NCBI RefSeq assembly: GCF_004962245.1
Contig: NZ_SUHQ01000021.1
Location: 62,001 to 126,000, forward strand
Reading direction: 5' to 3'
DNA: 64,000 nucleotides
Origin: Mesorhizobium sp.
Lineage (GTDB): Bacteria; Pseudomonadota; Alphaproteobacteria; Rhizobiales; Rhizobiaceae
Positions 9,443 through 17,834 of this stretch are shown one piece after another; the stretch's first letter is position 1, and every line of letters starts with the position of its first letter. Made by a program: the position numbers and the translations under genes. The notes under the pieces were generated by a model, which was not told the DNA's origin, did no database searches, and was given only the letters and a program-made list of their open reading frames with translations.

Positions 9443-9942
9443 GGTCCGCCACCCACCGAATCGCGCGACGACATCAGGACGAAGCGACCGACACGGAAGG
9501 GCAGCGTCGAAAAATTGCCGCGTGCCGACAGGTATTGGGCGACGTCGAGCGGGCTCGAATTGCGCAGCCTGGCCAGTGTCACATGCGGCATGAACTTGCG
9601 CGGGTCGGCAGGGATACCAAGGCGCTGGCAGATGCGCTCGATCTCGCTTTGCAGCGCCGAAAGATCAGGCGAGGCGGAAACGCCGGCCCACACCGCATGC
9701 GGTTTTTTCTGACCGAAGGCGCCAACGCCGGACAACTTCAACGAGAAGGACGGGCGATGGACGCGGTCGAGTGCGTTGGCGATCTCGTCGGCGACATGGC
9801 CCTCGACATCGCCGATGAAGCGTAGCGTCAGATGGTAGTTCTCGACGTCGATCCAGCGGGCTCCGGGCAGGCCGCCCCGGAGCAGGGACAGCGAAAGGGC
9901 GGCGTCACGTGGTATTTCGAGGGCGGTAAAAAGACGCGGCAT
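9346..9942 (-). CDS. thpR: RNA 2',3'-cyclic phosphodiesterase (LigT/ThpR)
   Basis: The 198-residue 2H phosphoesterase has the two HxT motifs HLT (37-39) and HVT (120-122) that form the active site. In family members it opens 2',3'-cyclic phosphates or ligates tRNA halves in vitro. The N-terminus MPRLFTALEIP is typical and fixes the ATG at 9942; the frame runs open to 10032. The C-terminal about 30 codons overlap the opposing phosphatase gene. Both reading frames look genuine, so the overlap is real rather than a miscall, although the tail past about residue 185 is not conserved-looking. Confidence 0.9.
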   Translation of the reverse strand: MPRLFTALEIPRDAALSLSLLRGGLPGARWIDVENYHLTLRFIGDVEGHVADEIANALDRVHRPSFSLKLSGVGAFGQKKPHAVWAGVSASPDLSALQSEIERICQRLGIPADPRKFMPHVTLARLRNSSPLDVAQYLSARGNFSTLPFRVGRFVLMSSRDSVGGGPYIVEEAWPLSGADSRTSIRVANASDASRIMR

Positions 9943-10044
9943 GGTAAGCCTCCTGTCCTCGAATCGAACTCTTGTCCCTAGCGAATCATCGATAATCGAG
10001 CGGGGCAAGTGGTTTGTTGGTCGCAGCCCCACCTAAAATCTTCT

Positions 10045-10115
10045 CCCAACCCATCGGCCCGAAAGAAACCGATTTGCCAGCGCTGATCTTCGGTTGGAAA
10101 GCACGAACGGAACGC
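10045..10115. repeat. Degenerate intergenic repeat (possible copy D of the two-hairpin family)
   Basis: The segment carries gaaagaaaccgattt, gctgatcttcggttggaaag and cacgaacggaacgcat, resembling the ctgaccttcggttcggaaaa-cacgatgcat stretch of copy C. The palindrome has decayed. It lies between thpR and the arylesterase gene. Confidence 0.45.
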
Positions 10116-10138
10116 ATGCCGCCACCGAACTCTCCTCC

Positions 10139-10780
10139 TCAGGAATTGTCTTGCACTGCTGTGATGGCCTTTTCGACGGCCGGCAGGATGCGCTCGACCA
10201 TAAGGTCAACGCCCCGCGCATTTGGGTGCAGACCGTCGAGCTGAAAGGCGGGCTCACCGGCGACGCCGTCGAGAAAGAACGGATAGAGCGGGACGCCGTA
10301 TTTTTCCGCCAGTTTCGGGAAGATCGCGTCAAAGCCGTTCTGGTAGTCGGCGCCGAGATTGGGTGCGGCGCGCATGCCGGCCAGCAGCACGGCGATCTTG
10401 CGCTGCTTCAACTTCGCCAGCATGGCGTCCAGGTTCTTTCGCGTGATGTCGGGAGAAACGCCACGCAGCATGTCGTTGGCGCCGAGCTCGAGGATGACGA
10501 GCTGCGTGCCGTCTGGCACCGACCAATCGAGCCGCGACAGGCCGCCACTCGACGTATCGCCGGAAACGCCTGCATTGGCGACCGTCACATCGTGGCCCTT
10601 GGCGCGAAGTGCTGCCTCAAGTTTTTGGGTGAAGCCTTCGTCCGGTCCGAGGCCAAAGCCCGCCATCAGGCTGTCGCCGAAGCCAACGATCTTGAAGGGC
10701 TCGGCGCGCGCCGACGAAATGGCGCCGCAGATTCCGAGAAAAAGGATGAAGGCTGCGGCAAGAGTGTGTTTGAAAGCCAT
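10139..10780 (-). CDS. tesA: Periplasmic GDSL-type arylesterase / acyl-CoA thioesterase I-like (TesA)
   Basis: The 213-residue SGNH hydrolase has a signal peptide (cleavage about residue 26, after ARA). Block I GFGDSLMAGFGLG has nucleophile S37, block III GAND lies at 100-103, and block V DGLHPN has D182 and H185. These are the four SGNH blocks of TesA, a periplasmic esterase/lysophospholipase/thioesterase. It is divergent from an ABC ATPase-permease pair, as Escherichia coli tesA is from ybbA-ybbP, which supports orthology. The start codon is unambiguous. Confidence 0.92.
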   Translation of the reverse strand: MAFKHTLAAAFILFLGICGAISSARAEPFKIVGFGDSLMAGFGLGPDEGFTQKLEAALRAKGHDVTVANAGVSGDTSSGGLSRLDWSVPDGTQLVILELGANDMLRGVSPDITRKNLDAMLAKLKQRKIAVLLAGMRAAPNLGADYQNGFDAIFPKLAEKYGVPLYPFFLDGVAGEPAFQLDGLHPNARGVDLMVERILPAVEKAITAVQDNS

Positions 10781-10866
10781 GCGGCAGGCCCCATATGACC
10801 AAGGACATTTTGTTGGCGGCAGGCCGAATTCCGGCCTCCCCTCATCCCATATAGGACGATTTCATT

Positions 10867-11577
10867 TTGACAGAAGCCGTCATCGCGCTGAAAGACGTAT
10901 CGCTGACGCTCGGCGAAGGAGCGTCCTCCGTCCATGTGCTGAAAGGCGTCAGCCTCGATGTCGCGAGCGGCGAGGCAGCCGGTATCGTTGGGCCGTCGGG
11001 CTCGGGAAAGTCGACGCTGCTGATGGTTCTTGCCGGCCTGGAAAGGGTCGATTCGGGTACGGTACGAATTGCCGGCGAATTGCTGGGTGGCAAGAGCGAA
11101 GACCAGGTCGCATCGTTTCGGGGGCGAAACATCGGCATCGTCTTCCAGTCCTTCCATCTCATCCCCAACATGACGGCGCTTGAAAATGTCGCAGTGCCGC
11201 TGGAACTTGCCGGCCATGCCGATCCGTTTGGCGTGGCGGCGCGAGAGCTGCAGGCGGTGGGCCTGAGCGACCGCGTCACCCATTATCCCGGCGAATTGTC
11301 CGGCGGCGAACAGCAGCGTGTGGCGATCGCCCGGGCGCTGGCGCCTTCGCCGCGCATCCTGATCGCCGACGAGCCGACCGGCAATCTCGATCAGGCGACG
11401 GGGCGGCAGGTCGCCGACCTTTTGTTCGCCAAGGCGGCCGAGCGCGGCATGACGCTGGTGCTCGTCACCCACGATCCGGCGCTCGCCGCACGCTGCTCCC
11501 GGCAGGTGTCGATGCGGTCGGGCCGGATCGAGGACGCGCCAACGCCGGCTCAGAAGGCCGGTAAGGTGCCGGCCTGA
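10867..11577 (+). CDS. ABC transporter ATP-binding protein (YbbA/LolD type)
   Basis: The 236-residue ATPase has Walker A GPSGSGKST (42-50), a Q-loop in VFQSFHLIP, signature LSGGEQQR (144-151), Walker B ILIADEP (164-170) and a switch His (THD). It belongs to the MacB/LolD group that pairs with FtsX-type permeases and drives envelope lipid or lipoprotein processes rather than import. It starts with TTG at 10867; no ATG lies close by. Its stop overlaps the start of the permease gene (TGATG), so the two are coupled. Confidence 0.9.
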   Translation: MTEAVIALKDVSLTLGEGASSVHVLKGVSLDVASGEAAGIVGPSGSGKSTLLMVLAGLERVDSGTVRIAGELLGGKSEDQVASFRGRNIGIVFQSFHLIPNMTALENVAVPLELAGHADPFGVAARELQAVGLSDRVTHYPGELSGGEQQRVAIARALAPSPRILIADEPTGNLDQATGRQVADLLFAKAAERGMTLVLVTHDPALAARCSRQVSMRSGRIEDAPTPAQKAGKVPA

Positions 11578-14126
11578 TGCCGCTGTCGCGCACGCTGAAG
11601 CTCGCCTTCCGCTTCTCGCTGCGCGAGATGCGCGGCGGGCTGTCCGGGTTCCTGATCTTCCTTGCCTGCATCGCGCTTGGCGTTGCGGCGATCGGCGGCG
11701 TCAATTCGGTGGCCCGGGCGATTACCGCCGGCGTCGCCAACGAAGGCCAGTCGCTGCTCGGCGGCGATCTTCGTTTCCAGCTCAATCAGCGCGCCGCGAC
11801 GGAAGCGGAGCATGTCTTTCTCGACGGGTTGGGTGCGGTTTCGCACAGCGCCAACATGCGCTCGATGGCGCGGCTCGAGGACGGCTCCGACCAGGCGCTG
11901 GTCGAGGCCAAAGCGGTCGATGGAGCCTATCCGCTCTATGGCGCGCTGGAGACCGAGCCGGCGCTGTCGAAGCAGGAATTGTTCGACGAAAAATCTGGTG
12001 TTTTCGGCGCTGTCGCACCCGACCTCTTGTTCGAGCGGCTGAACCTTGGGATTGGCGACCGGCTGAAGCTCGGCGGCGCCACGTTCGAACTGCGGGCCAG
12101 GCTCGTCAACGAGCCGGACGCGGTGTCCGACGGTTTCGGCTTTGCGCCGCGGCTGATGATCTCGACGGAAGGGCTTGTCGCTTCCGGCTTGATCCAGCCC
12201 GGCAGCCTGGTCGAAAATGCCTACAAGATCCGCCTGCCCAGCGGCGCCAGCGAAGCGCGCATCAAGGCGATCCAGGATCAGGCCGCGGAGGATTTTCCCG
12301 AGGCTGGCTGGTCGATCCGCACGCGCAGCAATGCGGCGCCGGCGCTGTCCTCCAACATCGAGCGGTTCTCGCAGTTCCTGACGCTGGTCGGGCTGACGGC
12401 GCTGGTGGTCGGTGGCGTCGGCGTGGCCAATGCGGTGCGCGCCTATCTCGACGGCAAGCGCGGCGTCATCGCCACCTTCAAGAGCCTGGGCGCTTCGGGC
12501 GGTTTCGTCTTTGCCGTCTATCTTGTGCAGATCCTGATGATCGCCGCCCTCGGCATCGCGCTCGGGCTTGTGCTTGGCGCGCTGATGCCGTTCGCCGCCA
12601 GCGCGGCACTCCACTCGGTCATTCCGGTGCCGGCGGAAGGCGGGTTCTATCCCGGCGCGCTGGGCATGGCGGCGCTGTTCGGGCTGCTGGTGACGCTGGC
12701 TTTCGCCTTGCTGCCGCTTGGCCGTGCGCGCGACGTGCCGGCGACGGCACTGTTTCGCGAAATGGGTTTTGAGAGCCGCGGTTTTCCGCGTCCGCTCTAC
12801 CTGATGGCGGCGCTCGGCATCGCGCTGCTCCTGGCGGCGCTGGCCATCCTGTTTTCCGGCGACCGCCGTATCGCCTCGATCTTCGTCGGCGCCACCATTC
12901 TTGCCTTCCTGGTGCTGCGCATCGTCGGCGCTCTGGTTCAATGGGCCGCCAAGAAAAGCCCGCGCGTTCGCTCGACGGTGCTCAGGCTCGCTATCGGCAA
13001 CATCCATCGGCCGGGCGCCTTGACGCCGTCGGTGGTGCTGTCGCTGGGACTGGGGCTGACGCTTCTGGTGACGCTGGCGCTGATTGACGGCAATCTCAGG
13101 CGGCAGATTTCCGGCAGCCTGCCGGAGCGGGCGCCGAACTTCTTCTTCGTCGACATCCAGAGCAGCGATGTCGATGCGTTCTCCGCGCTGGTCGGCAGGC
13201 AAGCGCCGCAGGGCACGCTGGTCAAGGTGCCGATGCTGCGCGGCCGGGTGATGGCGCTGAACGGCGTCGACGTCGACAAGGTCAAGGTTCCGGCGGAAGG
13301 GGCCTGGGTGCTGCGCGGCGATCGCGGGCTGACCTACGAGGCCAGGCTGCCGCAGAATGCGACGCTGACCGAAGGTACATGGTGGCCGGAGGATTATGCC
13401 GGCGAGCCGCTGGTGTCGTTTTCGGCCGAGGAAGGCGCAGAGATCGGGCTGAAGCTCGGCGACACCATCACCGTCAACGTGCTTGGCCGCAACGTGACGG
13501 CGAAGATCGCCAATTTCCGCCAGGTCGAGTGGGAGACGATGGGCATCAACTTCGTCATGGTGTTCTCGCCCAGCACATTTGCCGGCGCGCCGCATAGCTG
13601 GCTGGCGACGCTGACCGAAAAGGGCGCGTCAGGGGCGGACGATGCCCGTGTTCTCAACGCCGTCACCCGTGCCTTTCCCGCAGTGACGACGGTCAGGGTC
13701 AAGGACGCCCTCGACATCGTCAACCGACTGGTGGCGCAACTCGGCACCGCGATCAGGGCTGCGGCCGGCGTGGCGCTGATCGCCTCGGTACTGGTGCTGG
13801 CTGGCGCGCTCGCCGCCGGCAACCGGGCTCGCATCCACGACGCGGTGGTGCTGAAGACGCTGGGCGCCACCAGGAAGACGCTGATCGCGGCCTTTTCGCT
13901 GGAATATTTGCTGATCGGCCTCGCCACGGCGATCTTCGCGCTGGCGGCCGGCGGGGTCGCGGCATGGTTCGTTGTCGCGCGCGTCATGACGCTGCCATCG
14001 CATTTCATGCCTGATGTGGCGGTGGCAACCATCGTCTTCGCGCTGGTGGTGACGGTCGGCATTGGCCTCGCCGGCACATGGCGGGTGCTGGGCCACAAGG
14101 CGGCGCCGGTGCTGCGCAATCTCTGA
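11577..14126 (+). CDS. FtsX-like ABC transporter permease (YbbP type)
   Basis: The 849-residue protein has a helix near the N-terminus, a large periplasmic domain, a first FtsX core (about residues 260-400), two further helices, a second periplasmic domain and a C-terminal FtsX core (about 720-849). This two-core layout is that of YbbP. It partners the preceding ATPase with a one-base overlap. The function of YbbA-YbbP is not settled; the constant linkage with tesA suggests a role in lipid or hydrophobic compound handling in the envelope. Confidence 0.9.
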   Translation: MPLSRTLKLAFRFSLREMRGGLSGFLIFLACIALGVAAIGGVNSVARAITAGVANEGQSLLGGDLRFQLNQRAATEAEHVFLDGLGAVSHSANMRSMARLEDGSDQALVEAKAVDGAYPLYGALETEPALSKQELFDEKSGVFGAVAPDLLFERLNLGIGDRLKLGGATFELRARLVNEPDAVSDGFGFAPRLMISTEGLVASGLIQPGSLVENAYKIRLPSGASEARIKAIQDQAAEDFPEAGWSIRTRSNAAPALSSNIERFSQFLTLVGLTALVVGGVGVANAVRAYLDGKRGVIATFKSLGASGGFVFAVYLVQILMIAALGIALGLVLGALMPFAASAALHSVIPVPAEGGFYPGALGMAALFGLLVTLAFALLPLGRARDVPATALFREMGFESRGFPRPLYLMAALGIALLLAALAILFSGDRRIASIFVGATILAFLVLRIVGALVQWAAKKSPRVRSTVLRLAIGNIHRPGALTPSVVLSLGLGLTLLVTLALIDGNLRRQISGSLPERAPNFFFVDIQSSDVDAFSALVGRQAPQGTLVKVPMLRGRVMALNGVDVDKVKVPAEGAWVLRGDRGLTYEARLPQNATLTEGTWWPEDYAGEPLVSFSAEEGAEIGLKLGDTITVNVLGRNVTAKIANFRQVEWETMGINFVMVFSPSTFAGAPHSWLATLTEKGASGADDARVLNAVTRAFPAVTTVRVKDALDIVNRLVAQLGTAIRAAAGVALIASVLVLAGALAAGNRARIHDAVVLKTLGATRKTLIAAFSLEYLLIGLATAIFALAAGGVAAWFVVARVMTLPSHFMPDVAVATIVFALVVTVGIGLAGTWRVLGHKAAPVLRNL

Positions 14127-14466
14127 TCCGCAAAGATCTGCGGGTCCAACGCGGCCGCAGCGCCAAGTTTTCCTGGACGTGCAAAGAACGCTAGCACTTT
14201 GATTTCGCGGACGATGCCTGTCGAAAATCGGTCGATTCTCGCGGTCATGCGACCGGGTTTTGATTAAATCTGGTTAATGTTGCGGCCTGAAGGGCCAATA
14301 AAACCGGATTTCCGGTACTTCACGAAGCATTACGTCCGGTTACGCTCTTGTTCTTGACGCCAAGAACCATCATATTTCGCCGCAGGCATGCTGGAGCCCC
14401 GCCAGCGGCGCCTGGGTTCAAAATGGACCTGACACCGGACGGGGCAGAAGCAATATGAGGATTTCC
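14127..14466. other. Intergenic region, 340 bp, no gene found
   Basis: It begins with a small hairpin (ccgca/tgcgg, 14133-14148) after the permease stop, without a T run. A segment around 14214-14250 (cgaaaatcggtcgattctcg) looks like a decayed copy of module 1 of the two-hairpin repeat. Near 14262 there is ttaaatctggttaa, two TTAA half-sites six bases apart. The promoter of the downstream gene must lie here, but I cannot place it with confidence. Confidence 0.5.
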
Positions 14467-15246
14467 ATGGCTGAACCCCTTCGCAATTATCAGACGCGCG
14501 CCGTACCCGGCGCCCGCGTCGATGCTGCCATCGACCAGGGCCTGCGCGCCTACATGATCAAGGTCTACAATCTGATGGGGCTTGGCCTCCTCATCACCGG
14601 CCTTGCGGCGGTCGGCACGGTCATGCTGGCCACCACCACCGATCCGGCTTCGGCGGTCGCTACGTTGCCGAACGGCGATATGCTAACCTCCTTCGGCTAC
14701 GCGATCTTCGGCTCGCCGCTGAAATGGCTGGTGATCTTTGCGCCGCTGGCAGCGGTGATGTTCCTGTCGTTCCGTGTCCAGTCGATGAGCGTTTCGGCCG
14801 CGCAGACGACGTTCTGGGTCTATGCCGGCCTCGTCGGCCTGTCGCTGTCGTCGATCTTCCTGGTCTACACCACCGCCAGCATCTCGCAGACCTTCTTCGC
14901 CACGGCCGCCGCCTTTGGCGGCCTGTCGCTCTACGGCTACACGACCAAGCGCGACCTTTCCGCGTTCGGTTCGTTCCTGGTCATGGGCCTGATCGGTCTG
15001 ATCATCGCGATGGTGATCAACATCTTCCTGCAGTCGTCGGCGCTTTCCTTCGCCGTTTCGGCGATCGGCGTGCTGATCTTTGCAGGTCTCACCGCCTACG
15101 ACACGCAGAACATCAAGGAGATGTATTTCGAGGGTGACGAGACGGATGTCGCCGGCCGCAAGGCGATCATGGGCGCATTGAGGCTCTATCTCGACTTCAT
15201 CAACCTGTTCATGTTCCTGCTGCAGTTCATGGGCGATCGCCGTTAA
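14467..15246 (+). CDS. Bax inhibitor-1 / YccA family membrane protein
   Basis: The 259-residue protein has seven hydrophobic segments and the family's C-terminal region (AYDTQNIKEMY, then LRLYLDFINLFMFLLQFMG), which contains the acidic residues of the pH-sensing pore in BI-1 homologues. YccA-like members interact with FtsH and membrane proteostasis; the role here is unknown. A gagga ribosome site at 14457-14461 lies five bases before the ATG at 14467, which favours it over the ATG at 14455. It is followed by a strong terminator. Confidence 0.92.
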   Translation: MAEPLRNYQTRAVPGARVDAAIDQGLRAYMIKVYNLMGLGLLITGLAAVGTVMLATTTDPASAVATLPNGDMLTSFGYAIFGSPLKWLVIFAPLAAVMFLSFRVQSMSVSAAQTTFWVYAGLVGLSLSSIFLVYTTASISQTFFATAAAFGGLSLYGYTTKRDLSAFGSFLVMGLIGLIIAMVINIFLQSSALSFAVSAIGVLIFAGLTAYDTQNIKEMYFEGDETDVAGRKAIMGALRLYLDFINLFMFLLQFMGDRR

Positions 15247-15281
15247 GGCAATCTCTTGAGTCTCTGGACCAGCGATTTTTG

Positions 15282-15312
15282 AAGGGCGGCCCAACGGCCG
15301 CCCTTTCCTTTT
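15282..15312 (+). terminator. Terminator of the Bax-inhibitor-1 family gene
   Basis: Ten-base-pair arms aagggcggcc/ggccgccctt (15282-15291 and 15296-15305), loop caac, followed by tcctttt. It lies 35 bases past the stop codon. Confidence 0.85.
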
Positions 15313-15361
15313 GTACCGGCCTTTGCTGTGATGGAAGGCAGATGGACGACTTGCATAAATT

Positions 15362-15925
15362 ATGAGCAGCATCACGATACGGGCCGCGACTTCGGCCGAT
15401 CTCGACCGGATCACGGAGATCTATGCCGATGCGGTGACCCATGGCACGGCGAGCTACGAACTGGAGCCGCCGAGCCGTGCCGAGATGGGCCAGCGCTTCG
15501 ACAGTTTGATAGCGGGCGGCTTTCCCTATCTGGTGGCGGAAAAAGACGGCATCGTGCTCGGCTATGCCTATGCCGGCGCCTTCCGGCCGCGCCCAGCGTA
15601 CCGCTTTGTCGTCGAAGATTCCGTCTATGTCGCGCCCGAGGCCAAGGGCCAAGGCGTCGGGCTCAAGCTGATGCGAGGGCTGATCGAGGCGGCAGAGGCG
15701 GCGGGTTTCCGCCAGATCATCGCGGTGATCGGCGACGGCCGGCCGGACAGTGCCTCGGTGCGGCTGCACGAGAAGCTCGGCTTTCGTCATTCGGGTCGCC
15801 TGGAAGGCTCCGGCTACAAGCATGGACGCTGGCTGGACACGGTGTTCATGCAATTGTCGATCAATGACGGGGCCCTGGCTCCGCCGGATCCCCGCTCTTT
15901 GCCGGAACGGAAATTCCGTCAATAA
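15362..15925 (+). CDS. GNAT family N-acetyltransferase (phosphinothricin acetyltransferase-like)
   Basis: The 187-residue protein has the complete GNAT fold. The acetyl-CoA loop is at 95-100 (KGQGVG in APEAKGQGVGLKLM). The later GDGRPDSASVRLHEKLGF and GYKHGRWLDTVFMQ segments are characteristic of the Pat/Bar/MddA group. Members acetylate phosphinothricin, methionine sulfoximine or methionine sulfone; the physiological substrate here is unknown. I see no clear Shine-Dalgarno before the ATG (aaattATG). It is a single gene. Confidence 0.88.
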   Translation: MSSITIRAATSADLDRITEIYADAVTHGTASYELEPPSRAEMGQRFDSLIAGGFPYLVAEKDGIVLGYAYAGAFRPRPAYRFVVEDSVYVAPEAKGQGVGLKLMRGLIEAAEAAGFRQIIAVIGDGRPDSASVRLHEKLGFRHSGRLEGSGYKHGRWLDTVFMQLSINDGALAPPDPRSLPERKFRQ

Positions 15926-15930
15926 ATTTA

Positions 15931-16036
15931 GCGCATGACCCCGGAAACCGAATTCGGTTTCCGGAAAGGATCATGCGCAGATTCAAAGCGTTGGAGCGTC
16001 CTTTGCGCGTCCAAATGGACGCGCGGCGGTCTAATG
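15931..16036. repeat. Two-hairpin intergenic repeat, copy E
   Basis: Module 1 has outer arms gcgcatga/tcatgcgc and inner arms ccggaaaccg/cggtttccgg. Module 2 has gcgcgtcca/tggacgcgc inside ggagcg/cggtct. The stems differ in base composition from copy A, but pairing is kept on both sides. It sits in the convergent gap between the acetyltransferase and DUF2794 genes. Confidence 0.8.
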
Positions 16037-16038
16037 AG

Positions 16039-16425
16039 TTAGGCTTCGACCAGCTTTAATCTGCGGTCGAAGACGCCAAGCACGCGGCCAAGTTCCTGGC
16101 CGCGCTTGAGGATGCGGCCGCCGGCGGCAATGACGGTGAATGCGCCTTGCCGGCGCGCCAGTTTCGGATCCTTGACGATCTGGAACAGCGGCACCTCGCT
16201 GGTGCGGCGAAACACGGAAAAGACGGCGCGGTCGGTGAGATGGTCGATGGCGTAGTCGCGCCATTCATTGGCGGCGACCATGCGCCCGTAAAGCCTCAGG
16301 ATCTGGTCCAGTTCGCGCCGGTCGAACCGCACCGGCTGGTCGAGGTGTTCGCGTCTTGCCTCATACAGCGGGATCAGTATTGCGGATGCGTCTCCATCCT
16401 CCGTCCCACTGCCGTGATCAGTCAT
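16039..16425 (-). CDS. DUF2794 family protein
   Basis: The 128-residue protein matches the small alphaproteobacterial DUF2794 family: VRFDRRELDQILRLYGRMVA, EWRDYAIDHL, AVFSVFRR and a C-terminal GRILKRGQELGRVLGVFDRRLKLV. The function is unknown. There is no signal peptide or membrane helix, so it is cytoplasmic. The frame runs open to 16581, but the ATG at 16425 gives the normal family length. Its start faces the structured RNA at 16631-16753, transcribed on the other strand. Confidence 0.85.
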   Translation of the reverse strand: MTDHGSGTEDGDASAILIPLYEARREHLDQPVRFDRRELDQILRLYGRMVAANEWRDYAIDHLTDRAVFSVFRRTSEVPLFQIVKDPKLARRQGAFTVIAAGGRILKRGQELGRVLGVFDRRLKLVEA

Positions 16426-16604
16426 GCCTCGATCCCTTCGAATGAATCTTACGCCGACCAAAATTGACGCTTTCGCCGTGGAATTGCAAGCCCAGCCGGG
16501 CACAGGCGGCGCCGTACCGTTTCCGCAGTGTCCAGTCACGTTTATAAAACGTTCGTTGGAATTGGTGATGCTTCGCCACAATCCTGCCTTCTTTTATCCG
16601 CGCT

Positions 16605-16766
16605 AATGCCCCAATGTCCGACGAATTTACGGGTGTTGCCTGAGACGGTTCGGTCCGGCACTGGCTCGTAAACCCCAAGCCCCCCGCCCACGGGTCTGCG
16701 TCGGATCGAACCAACCTCGGTTTTTCCTTGGAAAAATCGGGTGCGACGATCCCAAAAACCTAAATA
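16605..16766 (+). ncRNA. ssrS: Structured RNA, probable 6S RNA (ssrS)
   Basis: A long rod-like fold can be drawn. The closing stem is gggtgttgc (16631-16639) with gcgacgatccc (16743-16753, two bulges). A 13-bp stem pairs 16647-16659 with 16700-16712 entirely by Watson-Crick or G-U pairs. Between them on the 3' side sits a 13-bp hairpin with one bulge (16714-16742). An asymmetric open region (tgaga side) separates the two stems. This closing-stem, open-bubble, long-stem layout, with the small 3' hairpin, fits 6S RNA, which sequesters sigma70 RNA polymerase. A perfect terminator follows. Exact ends are estimates, and the family assignment needs a covariance-model search. Confidence 0.6.
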
Positions 16767-16801
16767 ACCGGCGTCAGAAGCAAGCTGACGTCGGTTTTTT
16801 A
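16767..16801 (+). terminator. Rho-independent terminator of the structured RNA
   Basis: Eleven-base-pair stem (16767-16777 with 16785-16795, one G-U), loop aagcaag, then six T. No protein-coding gene on this strand ends before it, so it marks a non-coding transcript. Confidence 0.88.
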
Positions 16802-16823
16802 TGTCTGGATGGAAAGTGGACGG

Positions 16824-17657
16824 CTAAAGCGGAATGCGCGGCCGGTTACCGCTGGTGATGAAGGCGGCGCCCAGAATCGGCCCCGGCAGGCCGTCTTCGC
16901 CAACCGATTGCAGCAACACGGCGCAGCCGCCCTTCTTGGACTTCTTGGAAATCTCGCTCATCGGCAATTCGTAGCGTTGCGCCTTGCCGTGCCACATGCC
17001 GGCCGTCTGAATGCCGGTGACGGCGTTCCAGTAGGTCATGCTGCGGCCGGAGTTTTCGCCCTTGGCGATCTTGATCGTCTGCGGCGGATCGAAATAGACG
17101 ATGACGAGATGGGCATCGCTAGGCCCGCTTCCGGCATCGCCGGCGTCGATCATGACGCGATCGCTGGTCTGGCTGACCTTGATGCTGACCCGCATGCCCT
17201 CGCCTGATCTCTGCATGCGGGCGAGCGCGCCGTCGACTTCCTTGCGGCTGGCGCCGCTGACATGGCTGCGGCCATTGATGACGGCCTGCGGCGTATAGAC
17301 CGAGCGGCTGCCGAAGGCGCGCATATACTCATATTGCCGCTCGGTGTTCTCCTTGCGGCTCAGCGTGTCCTTCCAACCGAGGTAATCCCAGTAGTCGACA
17401 TGATAGGCCAGCGCGACGATGTTCTCCTTGGCGGCAAGCTCGGCGAAGAATTTATCGGCCGGCAGGCAGGAATTGCAGCCTTGGCTGGTGAAGAGCTCGA
17501 CCACGCCCAAAGGTTTGTCGGTCAAGGATCTGTCAGTCTGGGATTTGTCGGCCTGGTCGGCTTCGCCGGCAAGCGCATTGCCGGCAAGTCCGGCGCCGGC
17601 AAACACCGAGAGGGCCAGCGCAAGTGCCGCAAGCCGCAATGGTCTTCGAGGTGTCAT
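16824..17657 (-). CDS. DUF1223 secreted thioredoxin-fold protein
   Basis: The 277-residue protein has an N-terminal signal peptide (cleavage about residue 30-31, ALA/G) and a DUF1223 domain. The family hallmark is ELFTSQGCNSCLPAD, with a CxxC pair at C61 and C64, followed by HVDYWDYLGWKD and SVYTPQAVINGR. The fold is thioredoxin-like, so a periplasmic thiol-disulfide function is plausible but unproven. The segment 36-49 is rich in Asp/Lys/Thr and slightly repetitive. The frame opens to 17726; the ATG at 17657 gives the signal peptide. It diverges from the ceramidase-like gene. Confidence 0.88.
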   Translation of the reverse strand: MTPRRPLRLAALALALSVFAGAGLAGNALAGEADQADKSQTDRSLTDKPLGVVELFTSQGCNSCLPADKFFAELAAKENIVALAYHVDYWDYLGWKDTLSRKENTERQYEYMRAFGSRSVYTPQAVINGRSHVSGASRKEVDGALARMQRSGEGMRVSIKVSQTSDRVMIDAGDAGSGPSDAHLVIVYFDPPQTIKIAKGENSGRSMTYWNAVTGIQTAGMWHGKAQRYELPMSEISKKSKKGGCAVLLQSVGEDGLPGPILGAAFITSGNRPRIPL

Positions 17658-17834
17658 AGCCGTTTCGACTCCCGCCGGTGACGCCGGCCTTATTCTGATT
17701 GGCGAAATATTTGGCAGAAGCGGCACTCAACGGGAAGTCACGTTGCGGTGAAACTTTGCCATTGCAACCAACTGCAAGGGCGCAATAGGAAGGGCCACAC
17801 TTCACGGTAGAAGCCGATTCGGGCAACAATCAGC

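Noticed and set aside
11550..13595. A 681-codon open frame opposite the FtsX-type permease gene
   Set aside because: Arg/Gln/His-rich composition typical of an antisense shadow frame; the permease on the plus strand is coupled to its ATPase and clearly real.
14262..14275. CtrA site at ttaaatctggttaa
   Set aside because: The half-sites are six bases apart rather than seven, so the match is not good enough to list.
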